Assembly: GCA_024404195.1 (NCBI GenBank)
Contig: JAKSQJ010000003.1
Coordinates: forward strand, 1 to 56,756
DNA length: 56,756 nt
Source: Clostridia bacterium
GTDB lineage: Bacteria > Bacillota > Clostridia > Oscillospirales > Acutalibacteraceae
Reading direction: 5' to 3'
The notes under the pieces are model-generated. The model did not search any database, had not been told where the DNA came from, and worked only from the letters and a program-made list of their open reading frames with translations. The number at the start of each line of letters is the position of its first letter. The first letter of the stretch is position 1. The translations under genes were made by a program, and so were the position numbers. Of this stretch, positions 34,716-42,955 are shown one piece after another.

Positions 34716-35327
34716 TTAAGTTGTTATCTTGATATTATCAACCATTTCGGTTATATAATCGCTGTAACAAAGCATATCTAATAGGGATAAATTCGTGCTT
34801 TCGCAGTTTTCAAGAAGATAAATAAAATCATCCTTACCGATACCGTTTGTTGAAATGCCGGTTAGAACGGCACTCAGAAGCGCCTTTTTGTCGGTTTTTC
34901 CGTTTTGCATTTTTTCTGCTGCCATAGCGCCGGTCAAACGAACGGTCTTTTCGTTTTCAGAAAAGTTTACTCCGCCTACTCGGTCAATAATATCCCCGAA
35001 AAGCTCATAACTTATTTCGGCGGAATATTTTACCGATATACCGCTTTCGTCTTTTTGAAAGACATCCTCGCTTTCAAAGCTTTTTACCCTTATTTCCTTA
35101 TCGGCAAAATCAAGTAAAAACACAATTCTTTCGCCCTTTGGCATTTCTATTGAAATTCCCATATCTTCGGGCGGCGCGGGGGTATATTCAACATCTTTTT
35201 TGGTGTTTTTAACATCCTTATATTTTGTAACACCCTGCTTTGCTCCCGCATAAGCGTAAACTAACCCCAAAAGCACAACCGATGTGCAAAGGAAGCTTAC
35301 AAGCCCTGTCAAAAATCTTTTTTTCAT
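34716..35327 (-). CDS. Degenerate LCP-like membrane protein
   Basis: A 203-residue protein with one N-terminal helix (about 8-27) and an extracytoplasmic domain. Pieces resemble the LCP fold: FLLDFADKEIRVKSF, FGDIIDRVGGVNF (compare VDAVGGIDV) and RLTGAMAAEKMQ where LCP proteins have a GxQALxYAR motif. The arginines needed for polyprenyl phosphate binding are not apparent, and the domain is half the usual size. It may be a non-catalytic LCP relative or a decayed copy. Its ATG directly follows the mutS2 terminator, and its only Shine-Dalgarno candidate (GGGTGA) lies inside that hairpin. Confidence 0.65.
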   Translation of the reverse strand: MKKRFLTGLVSFLCTSVVLLGLVYAYAGAKQGVTKYKDVKNTKKDVEYTPAPPEDMGISIEMPKGERIVFLLDFADKEIRVKSFESEDVFQKDESGISVKYSAEISYELFGDIIDRVGGVNFSENEKTVRLTGAMAAEKMQNGKTDKKALLSAVLTGISTNGIGKDDFIYLLENCESTNLSLLDMLCYSDYITEMVDNIKITT

Positions 35328-35371
35328 TAAAAAATCACCCGTTTTGTATTGTTTGACAAAACGGGTGATTT
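35326..35371 (-). terminator. Terminator of mutS2, overlapping the next gene's ribosome site
   Basis: A perfect 16-pair stem (5' arm AAATCACCCGTTTTGT, loop of 8 bases) is followed by TTTTTT on the minus strand, 13 bases after the mutS2 stop. The 3' arm contains GGGTGA, seven bases before the ATG of the LCP-like gene. Confidence 0.9.
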
Positions 35372-35384
35372 ATTCTATTTATGT

Positions 35385-37769
35385 TTATTTTAATTCGGCT
35401 ATTGTAACGCCCATTTCTCCCTCGCCGAAAACACCGAGGCGGTAGGACTTTATGCTCGGGTGGCCTTTAAGAAAAGAGTGAACGGCTTTTCTCAAAACAC
35501 CGGTGCCCTTGCCGTGAATAATCGTAACGGTTGTCATTCCGCCGCGCATGGCGGTATCTAAATATCGGTCAAGCTCGTGAATTGCCTCGTCACTTGCCAT
35601 TCCGCGAAGGTCAACCTCTCCCTTTACCTCAATTTCGGCACGGGATTTTATCCCCGAGACATTTCTTGTTTTTGGAATTTCCTTCTTTTTAGCCGCCCTT
35701 TTGAAGCGAAGGTCATCAAAATCAACCCACATTTTCATAGAGCCGGAAATAACCTGCGCTTTTTTGCCTTTTTCGTTAACATCAACAACGGTTGCCTCTT
35801 TTCCGAATGATGCAATAACAACCGTATCGCCCTTTTTAGGCGGAGTTTTGAGTTTTTCCCCGATGATGTTATTTTCAATCGGGTCGGCATTATCTTCAAG
35901 GTCTTTTATTGATTTTTTATATAGATTTCTTGCATTTTGCAGGTTTTCAGCGGCATTTTTCGCATTAAGTTCTTTTTTAATTTCTTCAAGCTGATTAAGC
36001 AAAACTGCCGAGCGATTTCTCGCATCGTTTACAATATCGTTTGCCTTTTGCCTTGCATCGTCAATAATCTTTTGTTGCTTAATATTAAGCTCGTTTTGAA
36101 GATTATCGTATCTTTTTTTGTTGGCTTCTATCTCGCTTCTCATTCGCACGGCGGCAAGTCGCTCGTCCTCCGCCTTTTTGCGCTCGGCTTCAAGCTCTTT
36201 GGCGAGTTTTTCAAAGTGAATATCCTCGTCGGAAAGTTCGCCCTTTGCGACCTCAATAATTTCATCGTTAAGACCTAATTTCTTTGAAATTGCAAAGGCA
36301 TTTGAGGAGCCGGGCATACCAACAATGAGCCGATATGTAGGACGAAGAGTATCAACATCAAACTCGCAGGCGGCATTTTCAACCCTATCGGTATCAAGAG
36401 CATAAACCTTTAATTCGGGATAATGTGTAGTCGCAACTGTTTTTGCGCCTTTTTTTGCCAAACTCATTAAAATTGCCTTAGCTATTGCGGCGCCCTCTAT
36501 CGGGTCGGTTCCTGCGCACAATTCGTCTAAAAGAACAAGAGAATTGCCGTTACACTCGTTTAAGGTTTTTACAAGATTAACCATGTGAGAAGAAAAGGTT
36601 GAAAGCGACTGTTCTATTGACTGCTCGTCGCCTATATCGGCAAAAACTCTGTCAAAAACCGCAATTTTACTTCCGTCATCAACCGGAATCATAAGTCCGC
36701 ACATAGTCATAAGGCAGAAAAGTCCGACTGTTTTTAGGGTTACGGTTTTACCGCCCGTATTCGGACCCGTAATAACAAGAGTATCATAATCTTTTCCAAC
36801 ACCGACGGTTACGGGAACTGCCTTTTTCTGTGCAAGAAGCGGATGCCTTGCCCGTTTTAAGAAGATTTCGCCGTCAGTATTTAACGAGGGCATACTTGCC
36901 CCGATTTTATATGCATATCTTGCCTTGGCGAAAATCATATCAAGAGCGATAATACCCTCATAAGATTTCTTTATCGTGTCGGCAAAATCGGCAACCTCTA
37001 AAGAAAGTTCGGTTAAAATTCTGTCAATTTCTTCCGCCTCTTTAAGCTCCAAAACCCGCATTTCGTTATTGGCTTCAACAACACTCATCGGCTCAATAAA
37101 TACGGTTGAGCCGGTTGACGATGTATCGTGAACAATACCTGCAACCTCGGATTTATGCTCCACCTTTACGGGAACGACATACCGTCCGTCTCGCTGGGTT
37201 ACAATCGTCTCCTGAAGATATTTTGACATAGCTCCCCTGATGATTTTTTCAAGAATATCTTTAACCTTTAAGGAACATGCCGACTTTTTTCTTCTTATAT
37301 CGTAAAGAGCGGAGGACGCCTTATCGTAAATTTCGTCCTCGCTTTTTATTACAGAGTTAATTCTGTCCTCAATATGCTTGTTCGCATAAAGCATACTGAA
37401 ATATTTGTCAATGGGTATATCGCCGACACCCTGACAGTCGCTTCTCCACTGCGAAGCGCCACGGACAACCCTTAATTGCTCTAAAACGCATAAAAGCTCA
37501 TGCACGGAAAGGGTGGATTTAAGCTTACATCTTGCGATAACCGAAGGGATTTCGGCGTTTGCATAAAAGGACGGCGGCGAAAATTTTGACATCAAAAGAT
37601 ATGCGCTTTCGGTTTCGCCGAGCAGGTTTTTTACCTCGTTAAAATCGTTTGAAGGCGCAAGATTATTAAGACCTTCCTTTGCATCGGGCGAAATCGCCTC
37701 ATTTGAAAGTCGGTTTAACACAATATCAAGTTCTAATACCTTTGCGTGTCTTTTGAAACTGTAATCCAT
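35385..37769 (-). CDS. mutS2: Endonuclease MutS2
   Basis: A 794-residue MutS-family ATPase without the mismatch-recognition domain. Walker A is ITGPNTGGKTVTLK (about 330), Walker B is LVLLDELCAGTDP (about 408), a coiled coil lies at about 515-625, and the C-terminal Smr domain has VDLRGM and HGKGTG (about 715-755). Known homologues act on recombination intermediates, and in Bacillus MutS2 also splits collided ribosomes. It follows recO by eight bases in the phoH-ybeY-era-recO unit. AGGAGAAACG precedes the ATG. Confidence 0.96.
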   Translation of the reverse strand: MDYSFKRHAKVLELDIVLNRLSNEAISPDAKEGLNNLAPSNDFNEVKNLLGETESAYLLMSKFSPPSFYANAEIPSVIARCKLKSTLSVHELLCVLEQLRVVRGASQWRSDCQGVGDIPIDKYFSMLYANKHIEDRINSVIKSEDEIYDKASSALYDIRRKKSACSLKVKDILEKIIRGAMSKYLQETIVTQRDGRYVVPVKVEHKSEVAGIVHDTSSTGSTVFIEPMSVVEANNEMRVLELKEAEEIDRILTELSLEVADFADTIKKSYEGIIALDMIFAKARYAYKIGASMPSLNTDGEIFLKRARHPLLAQKKAVPVTVGVGKDYDTLVITGPNTGGKTVTLKTVGLFCLMTMCGLMIPVDDGSKIAVFDRVFADIGDEQSIEQSLSTFSSHMVNLVKTLNECNGNSLVLLDELCAGTDPIEGAAIAKAILMSLAKKGAKTVATTHYPELKVYALDTDRVENAACEFDVDTLRPTYRLIVGMPGSSNAFAISKKLGLNDEIIEVAKGELSDEDIHFEKLAKELEAERKKAEDERLAAVRMRSEIEANKKRYDNLQNELNIKQQKIIDDARQKANDIVNDARNRSAVLLNQLEEIKKELNAKNAAENLQNARNLYKKSIKDLEDNADPIENNIIGEKLKTPPKKGDTVVIASFGKEATVVDVNEKGKKAQVISGSMKMWVDFDDLRFKRAAKKKEIPKTRNVSGIKSRAEIEVKGEVDLRGMASDEAIHELDRYLDTAMRGGMTTVTIIHGKGTGVLRKAVHSFLKGHPSIKSYRLGVFGEGEMGVTIAELK

Positions 37770-37777
37770 CGTTTCTC

Positions 37778-38515
37778 CTAAATAATACTATGTAAAAATT
37801 CAAGTGTCTTAAATTTATGTTCGGTTTGGTAAACTATATATTTCTCGGTCAAATCCGAAAGATACTTGCCGTCATTTTCGGGAACGGTAAAGGAATAAAG
37901 CTTATCAAACGGAGAATAAACAATATGCCTTATTGCGCTTAAAACGGTTTTATTTAACGGAATATTGCTTTGGTCTTTGTTGCAGTTGCGGCAAAAAACG
38001 GCGCCGTTTTGACAGTTAAAGAACATAACATCATCTTCAAAAACACCGCAATTATCGCAAGCAACAAGATTAGGACAATAACCCGAAACGGCGGCTATAC
38101 GAAGCTCGGTTATCGCCTTTATAACAAAGGGGTCCCGCTTTTTTTCGGTTAAAAAATAAAGGGAATTTAATATAAGCCGCAAAAACTCCTCGCCGTATTT
38201 TTCGTCAGGCTCAAAAACCGAGCAAAGCTCACAAAAATACTGAGAAACGGCAAGTGTTTCAACATCGCTGTTTGCCGTAAAGAAAAGTTTTATCGGGGTT
38301 GCCTCACCTATCCTGTATGCTTCGCCCTTTTTTGTAAGAGAAAAGTTTGAATAGGATAAAAGCGTTGTTCCGCCGCCTCGCTTTGATTTAATACTTTTAA
38401 CGCCCGAGGCATACGCCTTTATTATACCGTTATCCTTTGTAAGAATTGTTATCAGTCGGTCGGCTTCCCCTATATTCATTTCCTTTATCACGAGTCCGTC
38501 GGTTACGAGATTCAT
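37778..38515 (-). CDS. recO: DNA repair protein RecO
   Basis: RecO helps load RecA on gaps covered by SSB. The 245 residues have an OB-fold N-terminal domain (about 1-80, GLVIKEMNIGEADRLI) and a helical C-terminal domain with a four-cysteine zinc site: two in CPNLVACDNC and two in the FCRNC region (about 150-182). The start is ATG 38515 after a strong AAGGAGG. It overlaps the end of a short upstream frame (yqzL-like) by 86 bases. In Bacillus recO also follows era and yqzL. Confidence 0.95.
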   Translation of the reverse strand: MNLVTDGLVIKEMNIGEADRLITILTKDNGIIKAYASGVKSIKSKRGGGTTLLSYSNFSLTKKGEAYRIGEATPIKLFFTANSDVETLAVSQYFCELCSVFEPDEKYGEEFLRLILNSLYFLTEKKRDPFVIKAITELRIAAVSGYCPNLVACDNCGVFEDDVMFFNCQNGAVFCRNCNKDQSNIPLNKTVLSAIRHIVYSPFDKLYSFTVPENDGKYLSDLTEKYIVYQTEHKFKTLEFLHSII

Positions 38516-38609
38516 TGGGGTCCGCCTCCTTTTTACTGTTTACAAAGCGCAAATAATCTTCGGGTTTTCCGCTTAAAACAAATCTTAACCAGTTTTTATT
38601 TTCGTCCAT
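38430..38609 (-). CDS. YqzL-like small protein between era and recO
   Basis: An ATG at 38609, with AAGGATG about eight bases upstream, opens a 59-codon frame. Its first 30 residues (NWLRFVLSGKPEDYLRF, then KKEAD) follow the pattern W-x2-F-x2-(T/S)G-x2-(E)xYL of Bacillus YqzL (about 47 residues), which sits at the same place between era and recO. The last 29 residues overlap recO in another frame and look like plain out-of-frame text (basic, low quality), so the conserved part is the N-terminal half. Function is unknown for the family. Confidence 0.6.
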   Translation of the reverse strand: MDENKNWLRFVLSGKPEDYLRFVNSKKEADPNESRNRRTRDKGNEYRGSRPTDNNSYKG

Positions 38610-38663
38610 AATAACACATCCTTACAAATATATCATTTGAAGGAAAATGTTATTTATTCACAC

Positions 38664-39596
38664 TTAATTATCGGTTATGTCAAGACCTAAAGTATGTATC
38701 ATTCCTCGGTTATTTCGCCAACCCTCTTTGACCTTTATCCAGATTTTAAGGTTTGCTCTTATGCCGAAGAATTTTTCAATATCTTCTCTCGCAACCGAGC
38801 CGATTTTTTTAAGGGTCGCACCGCCTTTTCCGATGATTATACCCTTATGGGTGTCCTTTTCGCAGAACACGACCGCCTCAACCTCTAAAATCGGTTCGCC
38901 CTCGCTTGTATCTCTCTCGTAAAACTTTTCTATATCCACCGCTATACCGTGGGGCACCTCTTTTGAAAGACAGCGGAGAAGCTTTTCTCTTATAATCTCG
39001 GCGACCATAACCTTTTCCGATTGGTCGGTTACCTCGTCATCGGGGAAAAAGTGCGGTGAATCCTTTTTATACTTATCAATTTCTTTAAGTAAAATATCAA
39101 CACCGTTACCCGTCTTTGCCGAAAGCGGAATTACGGCATCAAAATCATAAAGCTTTGAATAAACGGTGATAAGCCGTAAAATTTCTTCCTTATTTTCAAG
39201 CAAATCTATCTTGTTGATAACAAGAACGGCAGGAAGCTTTTTCTGACGGAAACGGTCTATCAGTTCAAGTTCTGCTAATGGAATATTATCGCTGTCAACC
39301 GTAAAATGCGGTGCCGCATCAACAACCAAAACGGCGGCGTCAACATCCGCCATACCGCCGTCAACCGCCTTCATCATATTTTCGCCTAAAACATTTTTCG
39401 GCTTATGAAGTCCCGGAGTATCAATAAAAACATACTGGGTTTCGCCCTTTGTCAAAACTCCCATTATTCTCGTTCTTGTTGTCTGAGGTTTGCTTGAAAC
39501 TATGGCAACCTTTTGACCTAAAAGTTTATTAAGAAGTGAAGATTTGCCGACATTTGACCTGCCGACCATTGCAACAAATACTGATTTTTCGCTCAT
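38664..39596 (-). CDS. era: GTPase Era
   Basis: Era is an essential GTPase that binds the 3' end of 16S rRNA during 30S assembly. The 310 residues show G1 GRSNVGKSSLLNKL (about 12-25), G3 DTPG (about 59), G4 NKID (about 127), G5 SAKTG, and a C-terminal KH domain with IIGKGGATLKKIG (about 247-259) and WIKVKEGWR. It abuts ybeY, as in many Firmicutes, but dgkA and cdd, which commonly lie between them, are missing. AAAGGTGAATAA precedes the ATG. Confidence 0.97.
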   Translation of the reverse strand: MSEKSVFVAMVGRSNVGKSSLLNKLLGQKVAIVSSKPQTTRTRIMGVLTKGETQYVFIDTPGLHKPKNVLGENMMKAVDGGMADVDAAVLVVDAAPHFTVDSDNIPLAELELIDRFRQKKLPAVLVINKIDLLENKEEILRLITVYSKLYDFDAVIPLSAKTGNGVDILLKEIDKYKKDSPHFFPDDEVTDQSEKVMVAEIIREKLLRCLSKEVPHGIAVDIEKFYERDTSEGEPILEVEAVVFCEKDTHKGIIIGKGGATLKKIGSVAREDIEKFFGIRANLKIWIKVKEGWRNNRGMIHTLGLDITDN

Positions 39597-40079
39597 TTAT
39601 TCACCTTTTACCGCAAGACCCATAGAGTCTAATATTTTTTCTTCCTTTTTTCGCATTATTCTTTGCTCTTCGCCGCCGCAGACATGGTCATAACCTAACA
39701 AATGAAGCATAGAATGAACGGTCAAAAAGGCGATTTCCCGCTCTATCCCGTGTCCGTAAAGGTCGGCTTGATTTATGGCATGGTCAACCGAAATTATAAC
39801 ATCGCCGAGCAACAAAGCGCCGTTTTCGGGGTTAATGTCATACTCGCCGTTTTCGCCTAACGGGAAAGACAAAACATCGGTTGATTTATCAATATCACGA
39901 AAGTTTGCATTTAACTTTTTTATTTCGTCATCGTCAACAAAGGTTACATCAACCTGCGCCGAATTTTCAAATTTTTCTTCCTTTAATACCGCTTTACATG
40001 CCTTTTTAACAAGCGCTTTTGTGTCATTATCTATTTTTTTCTTTTTATATCGGCTCAAAATATTTACTTTAACGGTCAT
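39597..40079 (-). CDS. ybeY: Endoribonuclease YbeY
   Basis: YbeY is a zinc-dependent RNase for 16S rRNA 3'-end maturation and ribosome quality control. The 160 residues have the metal motif HSMLHLLGYDH (about 121-131, H-x3-H-x5-H), and STDVLSFPL at about 64-72 is typical. Its ATG lies within the last codons of phoH (11-base overlap), so translation is coupled. It is followed directly by era, whose product also acts on the 16S 3' end. Confidence 0.96.
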   Translation of the reverse strand: MTVKVNILSRYKKKKIDNDTKALVKKACKAVLKEEKFENSAQVDVTFVDDDEIKKLNANFRDIDKSTDVLSFPLGENGEYDINPENGALLLGDVIISVDHAINQADLYGHGIEREIAFLTVHSMLHLLGYDHVCGGEEQRIMRKKEEKILDSMGLAVKGE

Positions 40080-41034
40080 TTCTTTGTCCGTCCTTTTCGT
40101 ATGCTTTGATAATATCCTGAACTAAACGGTGACGGACCACATCCTTCGCCGTTAAGTGCACCGTTTCAATACCCTCAATATTTTTAAGGATTGAAACCGC
40201 CTGTTTAAGTCCCGATTTTTTGCCTGTCGGCAGGTCTATCTGCGTAACATCGCCCGTTACGACTATCTTTGAATTAAAGCCCAAACGGGTTAAAAACATC
40301 TTCATTTGCTCGGTAGTTGTATTTTGCGCCTCATCAAGAATAATAAAACTGTCGTCAAGAGTTCTGCCTCGCATATAGGCAAGAGGCGCCACCTCTATAT
40401 CGCCCCGCTCATGACAGCGATTAAAGTTTTCGGCGCCCATCATATCAAAAAGCGCATCATATAACGGTCTTAAATACGGGTCAACCTTTGCCTGCAAATC
40501 GCCCGGCAAAAAACCTAAGCGCTCGCCCGCTTCAACGGCAGGTCTTGTTAAGATTATTCGGTTTACGGTTTTCGCTCTGAAAGCCGCAACCGCCAAAGCC
40601 ACCGCCAAGTAGGTTTTACCCGTTCCGGCAGGGCCTACGCCTATTGTTACGGTGTTATTCTTTATGGCTTCAATATATTTTTTCTGACCGAGCGTCTTTG
40701 CTCTGACGGGTCTGCCCTTTGAAGTAATGCAGATACAGTCGCCGTCAATAAGCTTTAAGATACTGTCCTCCGAGCCGTCCTCAACCATATCAATAACCGA
40801 ACAAACCGACTGTTCGGTTATATTTTCGCCCTTATTTATCATAACGATAAGGCAATTAAGAGCCCTCACTGCCTTTGAAACCGACTCGTCCTCGCCGCAA
40901 ATCTTTATCCTGCCCGAATGGGAGGTAATATTTACACCATATTGCTTTTCAATACGGTTTACATTCTCGTCAAAGTTGCCGAAAAGGTCAACAAGCTGCT
41001 CTATTCTTTCAATGTCAATATATTGCTCAACCAT
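40069..41034 (-). CDS. PhoH-like ATPase
   Basis: A 321-residue PhoH/YbeZ family NTPase, thought to work with YbeY in RNA metabolism. Walker A is GVGPAGTGKTYLAVA (about 132-146), Walker B is ILDEAQNTT (about 236), with a KH-like N-terminal part (about 30-70). I start it at ATG 41034, six bases after AGGTG; the GTG three codons earlier lies in the ribosome site. It opens a transcription unit. The sporulation genes yqfC and yqfD, which precede phoH in many spore formers, are not upstream. Confidence 0.93.
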   Translation of the reverse strand: MVEQYIDIERIEQLVDLFGNFDENVNRIEKQYGVNITSHSGRIKICGEDESVSKAVRALNCLIVMINKGENITEQSVCSVIDMVEDGSEDSILKLIDGDCICITSKGRPVRAKTLGQKKYIEAIKNNTVTIGVGPAGTGKTYLAVALAVAAFRAKTVNRIILTRPAVEAGERLGFLPGDLQAKVDPYLRPLYDALFDMMGAENFNRCHERGDIEVAPLAYMRGRTLDDSFIILDEAQNTTTEQMKMFLTRLGFNSKIVVTGDVTQIDLPTGKKSGLKQAVSILKNIEGIETVHLTAKDVVRHRLVQDIIKAYEKDGQRNDR

Positions 41035-41053
41035 ATATAACACCTCATTATAT

Positions 41054-41083
41054 ATTTTACCATAATTTTTAAGGAATTGTCAA
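41054..41083 (-). promoter_or_regulatory. Promoter of the phoH-ybeY-era-recO-mutS2 unit
   Basis: TTGACA, 18 bases, TAAAAT on the minus strand, about 10-15 bases before the Shine-Dalgarno site. Confidence 0.7.
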
Positions 41084-41110
41084 TAAAATAGAGGTTTTAT
41101 AATACATAAT

Positions 41111-41137
41111 AAAAAGCGGAACGGTTTTCCGTTCCGC
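41111..41137 (-). terminator. Terminator of the miaB-to-transketolase unit
   Basis: A perfect nine-pair GC-rich stem (GCGGAACGG, loop AAAA on the minus strand) is followed by TTTTT, 15 bases after the transketolase stop. It closes the 15-gene run. Confidence 0.88.
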
Positions 41138-41152
41138 CGATTATTTAACCTT

Positions 41153-42100
41153 TTATTTTTTAAGAGAAATTGCCTTTTTTGCTTTTTCTGCGATGTTTGC
41201 GGCACGAAGACCGAATTCATCAAGAAGCTTAACGGCAGGGCCGGAATGTCCGAATGTATCATAAACACCGAGTTTTACTACCGGAACGGGATATTCCTCG
41301 CCGACAACCTCGCCGACGGCAGAACCCAAACCGCCGATTACGGAATGTTCCTCGGCAGTTACGATAGCGCCGGTTTCCTTTGCGGCTTTTATTATAATAT
41401 CCTTATCAATCGGCTTAATGGTTGCCATATTGATAACCCTCGCATTTATGCCCTCGTTTTTAAGAATGTCATAAGCTTCAAGCGCTTCTTTTACCATAAG
41501 ACCGGTTGCGATAATCGTTACATCGTTACCCTCTTTAAGCTGGGTGCCCTTGCCAACCTCAAATTTATAATCCTCGTCAAACACAACGGGAACGGCAAGA
41601 CGACCGAAACGCATATAAACAGGACCGTCAAGCTCCATAGCGGCATAAACGGCTTTTCTTGCCTCAACCTCGTCGGCAGGGTTTATTATGGTCATACCGG
41701 GGATAGTTCTCATAAGAGCAATATCCTCGCAGCATTGGTGGGTTGCACCGTCTTCACCAACCGAGATACCTGCGTGGGTTGCGCCGATAATAACATTAAG
41801 GTGAGGATAACCTATTGAGTTACGGACCTGCTCAAAGGCACGGCCGGCGGCAAACATCGCAAAAGAGCTTACTATAACCTTTTTGCCGGTTGCGGCGATA
41901 CCTGCGGCAATGCCCATCATATTTTGTTCGGCAATTCCGCAATCATAAAATCTATCGGGAAATTCTTTTTTGAATTTGCCCGTTTGGGTGGCGGCTGCAA
42001 GGTCGGCATCCATTACTATAAAATCGTCTCTTATTTTTCCGAGTTCAACAAGGGCTGTTCCATATCCGACTCTTGTTGCTACACTTTTTACTTCTTCCAT
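41153..42100 (-). CDS. Transketolase, C-terminal subunit
   Basis: A 315-residue protein carrying the pyrimidine-binding and C-terminal transketolase domains. It pairs with the 279-residue N-terminal subunit encoded 15 bases upstream. Seen motifs include FVAEQNMMGIAAGIA-like text (DCGIAEQNM, about 57-65), the central GATHAGISVGEDGATHQ region split over about 105-122, and the TEEHSVIGGLG stretch. Transketolase links the pentose phosphate pathway to glycolysis by moving two-carbon units with thiamine diphosphate. Two-gene transketolases are common in Clostridia and archaea. DXP synthase is excluded by the split structure. Confidence 0.93.
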   Translation of the reverse strand: MEEVKSVATRVGYGTALVELGKIRDDFIVMDADLAAATQTGKFKKEFPDRFYDCGIAEQNMMGIAAGIAATGKKVIVSSFAMFAAGRAFEQVRNSIGYPHLNVIIGATHAGISVGEDGATHQCCEDIALMRTIPGMTIINPADEVEARKAVYAAMELDGPVYMRFGRLAVPVVFDEDYKFEVGKGTQLKEGNDVTIIATGLMVKEALEAYDILKNEGINARVINMATIKPIDKDIIIKAAKETGAIVTAEEHSVIGGLGSAVGEVVGEEYPVPVVKLGVYDTFGHSGPAVKLLDEFGLRAANIAEKAKKAISLKK

Positions 42101-42115
42101 AGTTTTATGCCTCCC

Positions 42116-42955
42116 TTAACCTAATTTGGCATAAGCTTCTTTAAGCTCTGCCATTGCCTGCTCATAAAGTTCGTCATTAGGAGCGGCACCGTGCCAATTA
42201 ACGGCATTTTCCATATAGGAAACACCCTTACCCTTAACGGTCTTTGCAATAATTGCGGTTGGCTTATCGGACTTGTCTGCCTTACTTAAAGCATCCTCTA
42301 TCTTATCAAAGTCATTACCGTCATCAATGCAAATAACATTAAATCCAAATGCTTCAAATTTCTTATCAATGGGGTGAGGAGAGTTTACCTCATCAACACT
42401 GCCGTCAATTTGAAGATTATTATTATCAACAAATAAAACAAGGTTATTAAGCTTTTTATTAGCGGCAAACATTGCTGCCTCCCAAACCTGACCTTCTTCT
42501 ATTTCGCCGTCGCCCAAAACACTGTAAACCTTGAAATCGGGTCCGAAATGCTTTGAAGAAAGCGCCATACCGACTGCGGCGGAAATGCCCTGTCCCAAAG
42601 AACCGGTTGACATATCAACACCGGGTATCTTTTTAAGGTCGGGATGTCCTTGGAGCATACTTCCGATTTGGCGAAGGTTTAAAAGCTCCTTCGGGTCAAA
42701 AAAGCCCCTTTCTGCCAAAACGGCATAAAGCGCCGGAGCGGCGTGTCCTTTAGAAAGAACAAAACGGTCTCTTTCCTCCCATTTTGGATTTTTCGGGTCA
42801 ACCTTCATTTTTTTGAAATAGAGATAGGTTAAAATCTCTGTGCAGGAAAGGGAACCGCCGGGATGTCCTGCCTTTGCGGCATGGATGCCCTCAATGATGC
42901 CCATTCTTGCCCTGCAAGCAACTTTTTTGAGTTCAAGTTTTTCTGCCTTGTCCAT
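42116..42955 (-). CDS. Transketolase, N-terminal subunit
   Basis: The thiamine diphosphate-binding half of a split transketolase, 279 residues. The cofactor motif GDGEIEEGQVWEA (about 149-161) with NNNLQIDG (about 178-185), GHPGGSLSCTE (about 26-36) and KGHAAPALYA (about 67-76) are diagnostic. Two adjacent ATGs are possible (42958 and 42955); AGGAG is better spaced from the second, which overlaps the upstream stop. It is followed by the C-terminal subunit gene, and the two products should form one enzyme of the non-oxidative pentose phosphate pathway. Confidence 0.94.
   Translation of the reverse strand: MDKAEKLELKKVACRARMGIIEGIHAAKAGHPGGSLSCTEILTYLYFKKMKVDPKNPKWEERDRFVLSKGHAAPALYAVLAERGFFDPKELLNLRQIGSMLQGHPDLKKIPGVDMSTGSLGQGISAAVGMALSSKHFGPDFKVYSVLGDGEIEEGQVWEAAMFAANKKLNNLVLFVDNNNLQIDGSVDEVNSPHPIDKKFEAFGFNVICIDDGNDFDKIEDALSKADKSDKPTAIIAKTVKGKGVSYMENAVNWHGAAPNDELYEQAMAELKEAYAKLG

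Noticed and set aside
41246-41818. A 190-codon plus-strand frame
   Set aside because: It lies within the transketolase C-terminal gene on the opposite strand, without a promoter, a ribosome site or a recognisable family.
41153-42955. DXP synthase (dxs) split in two
   Set aside because: Motifs and domain boundary match two-subunit transketolase, and no isoprenoid gene is adjacent apart from miaA.
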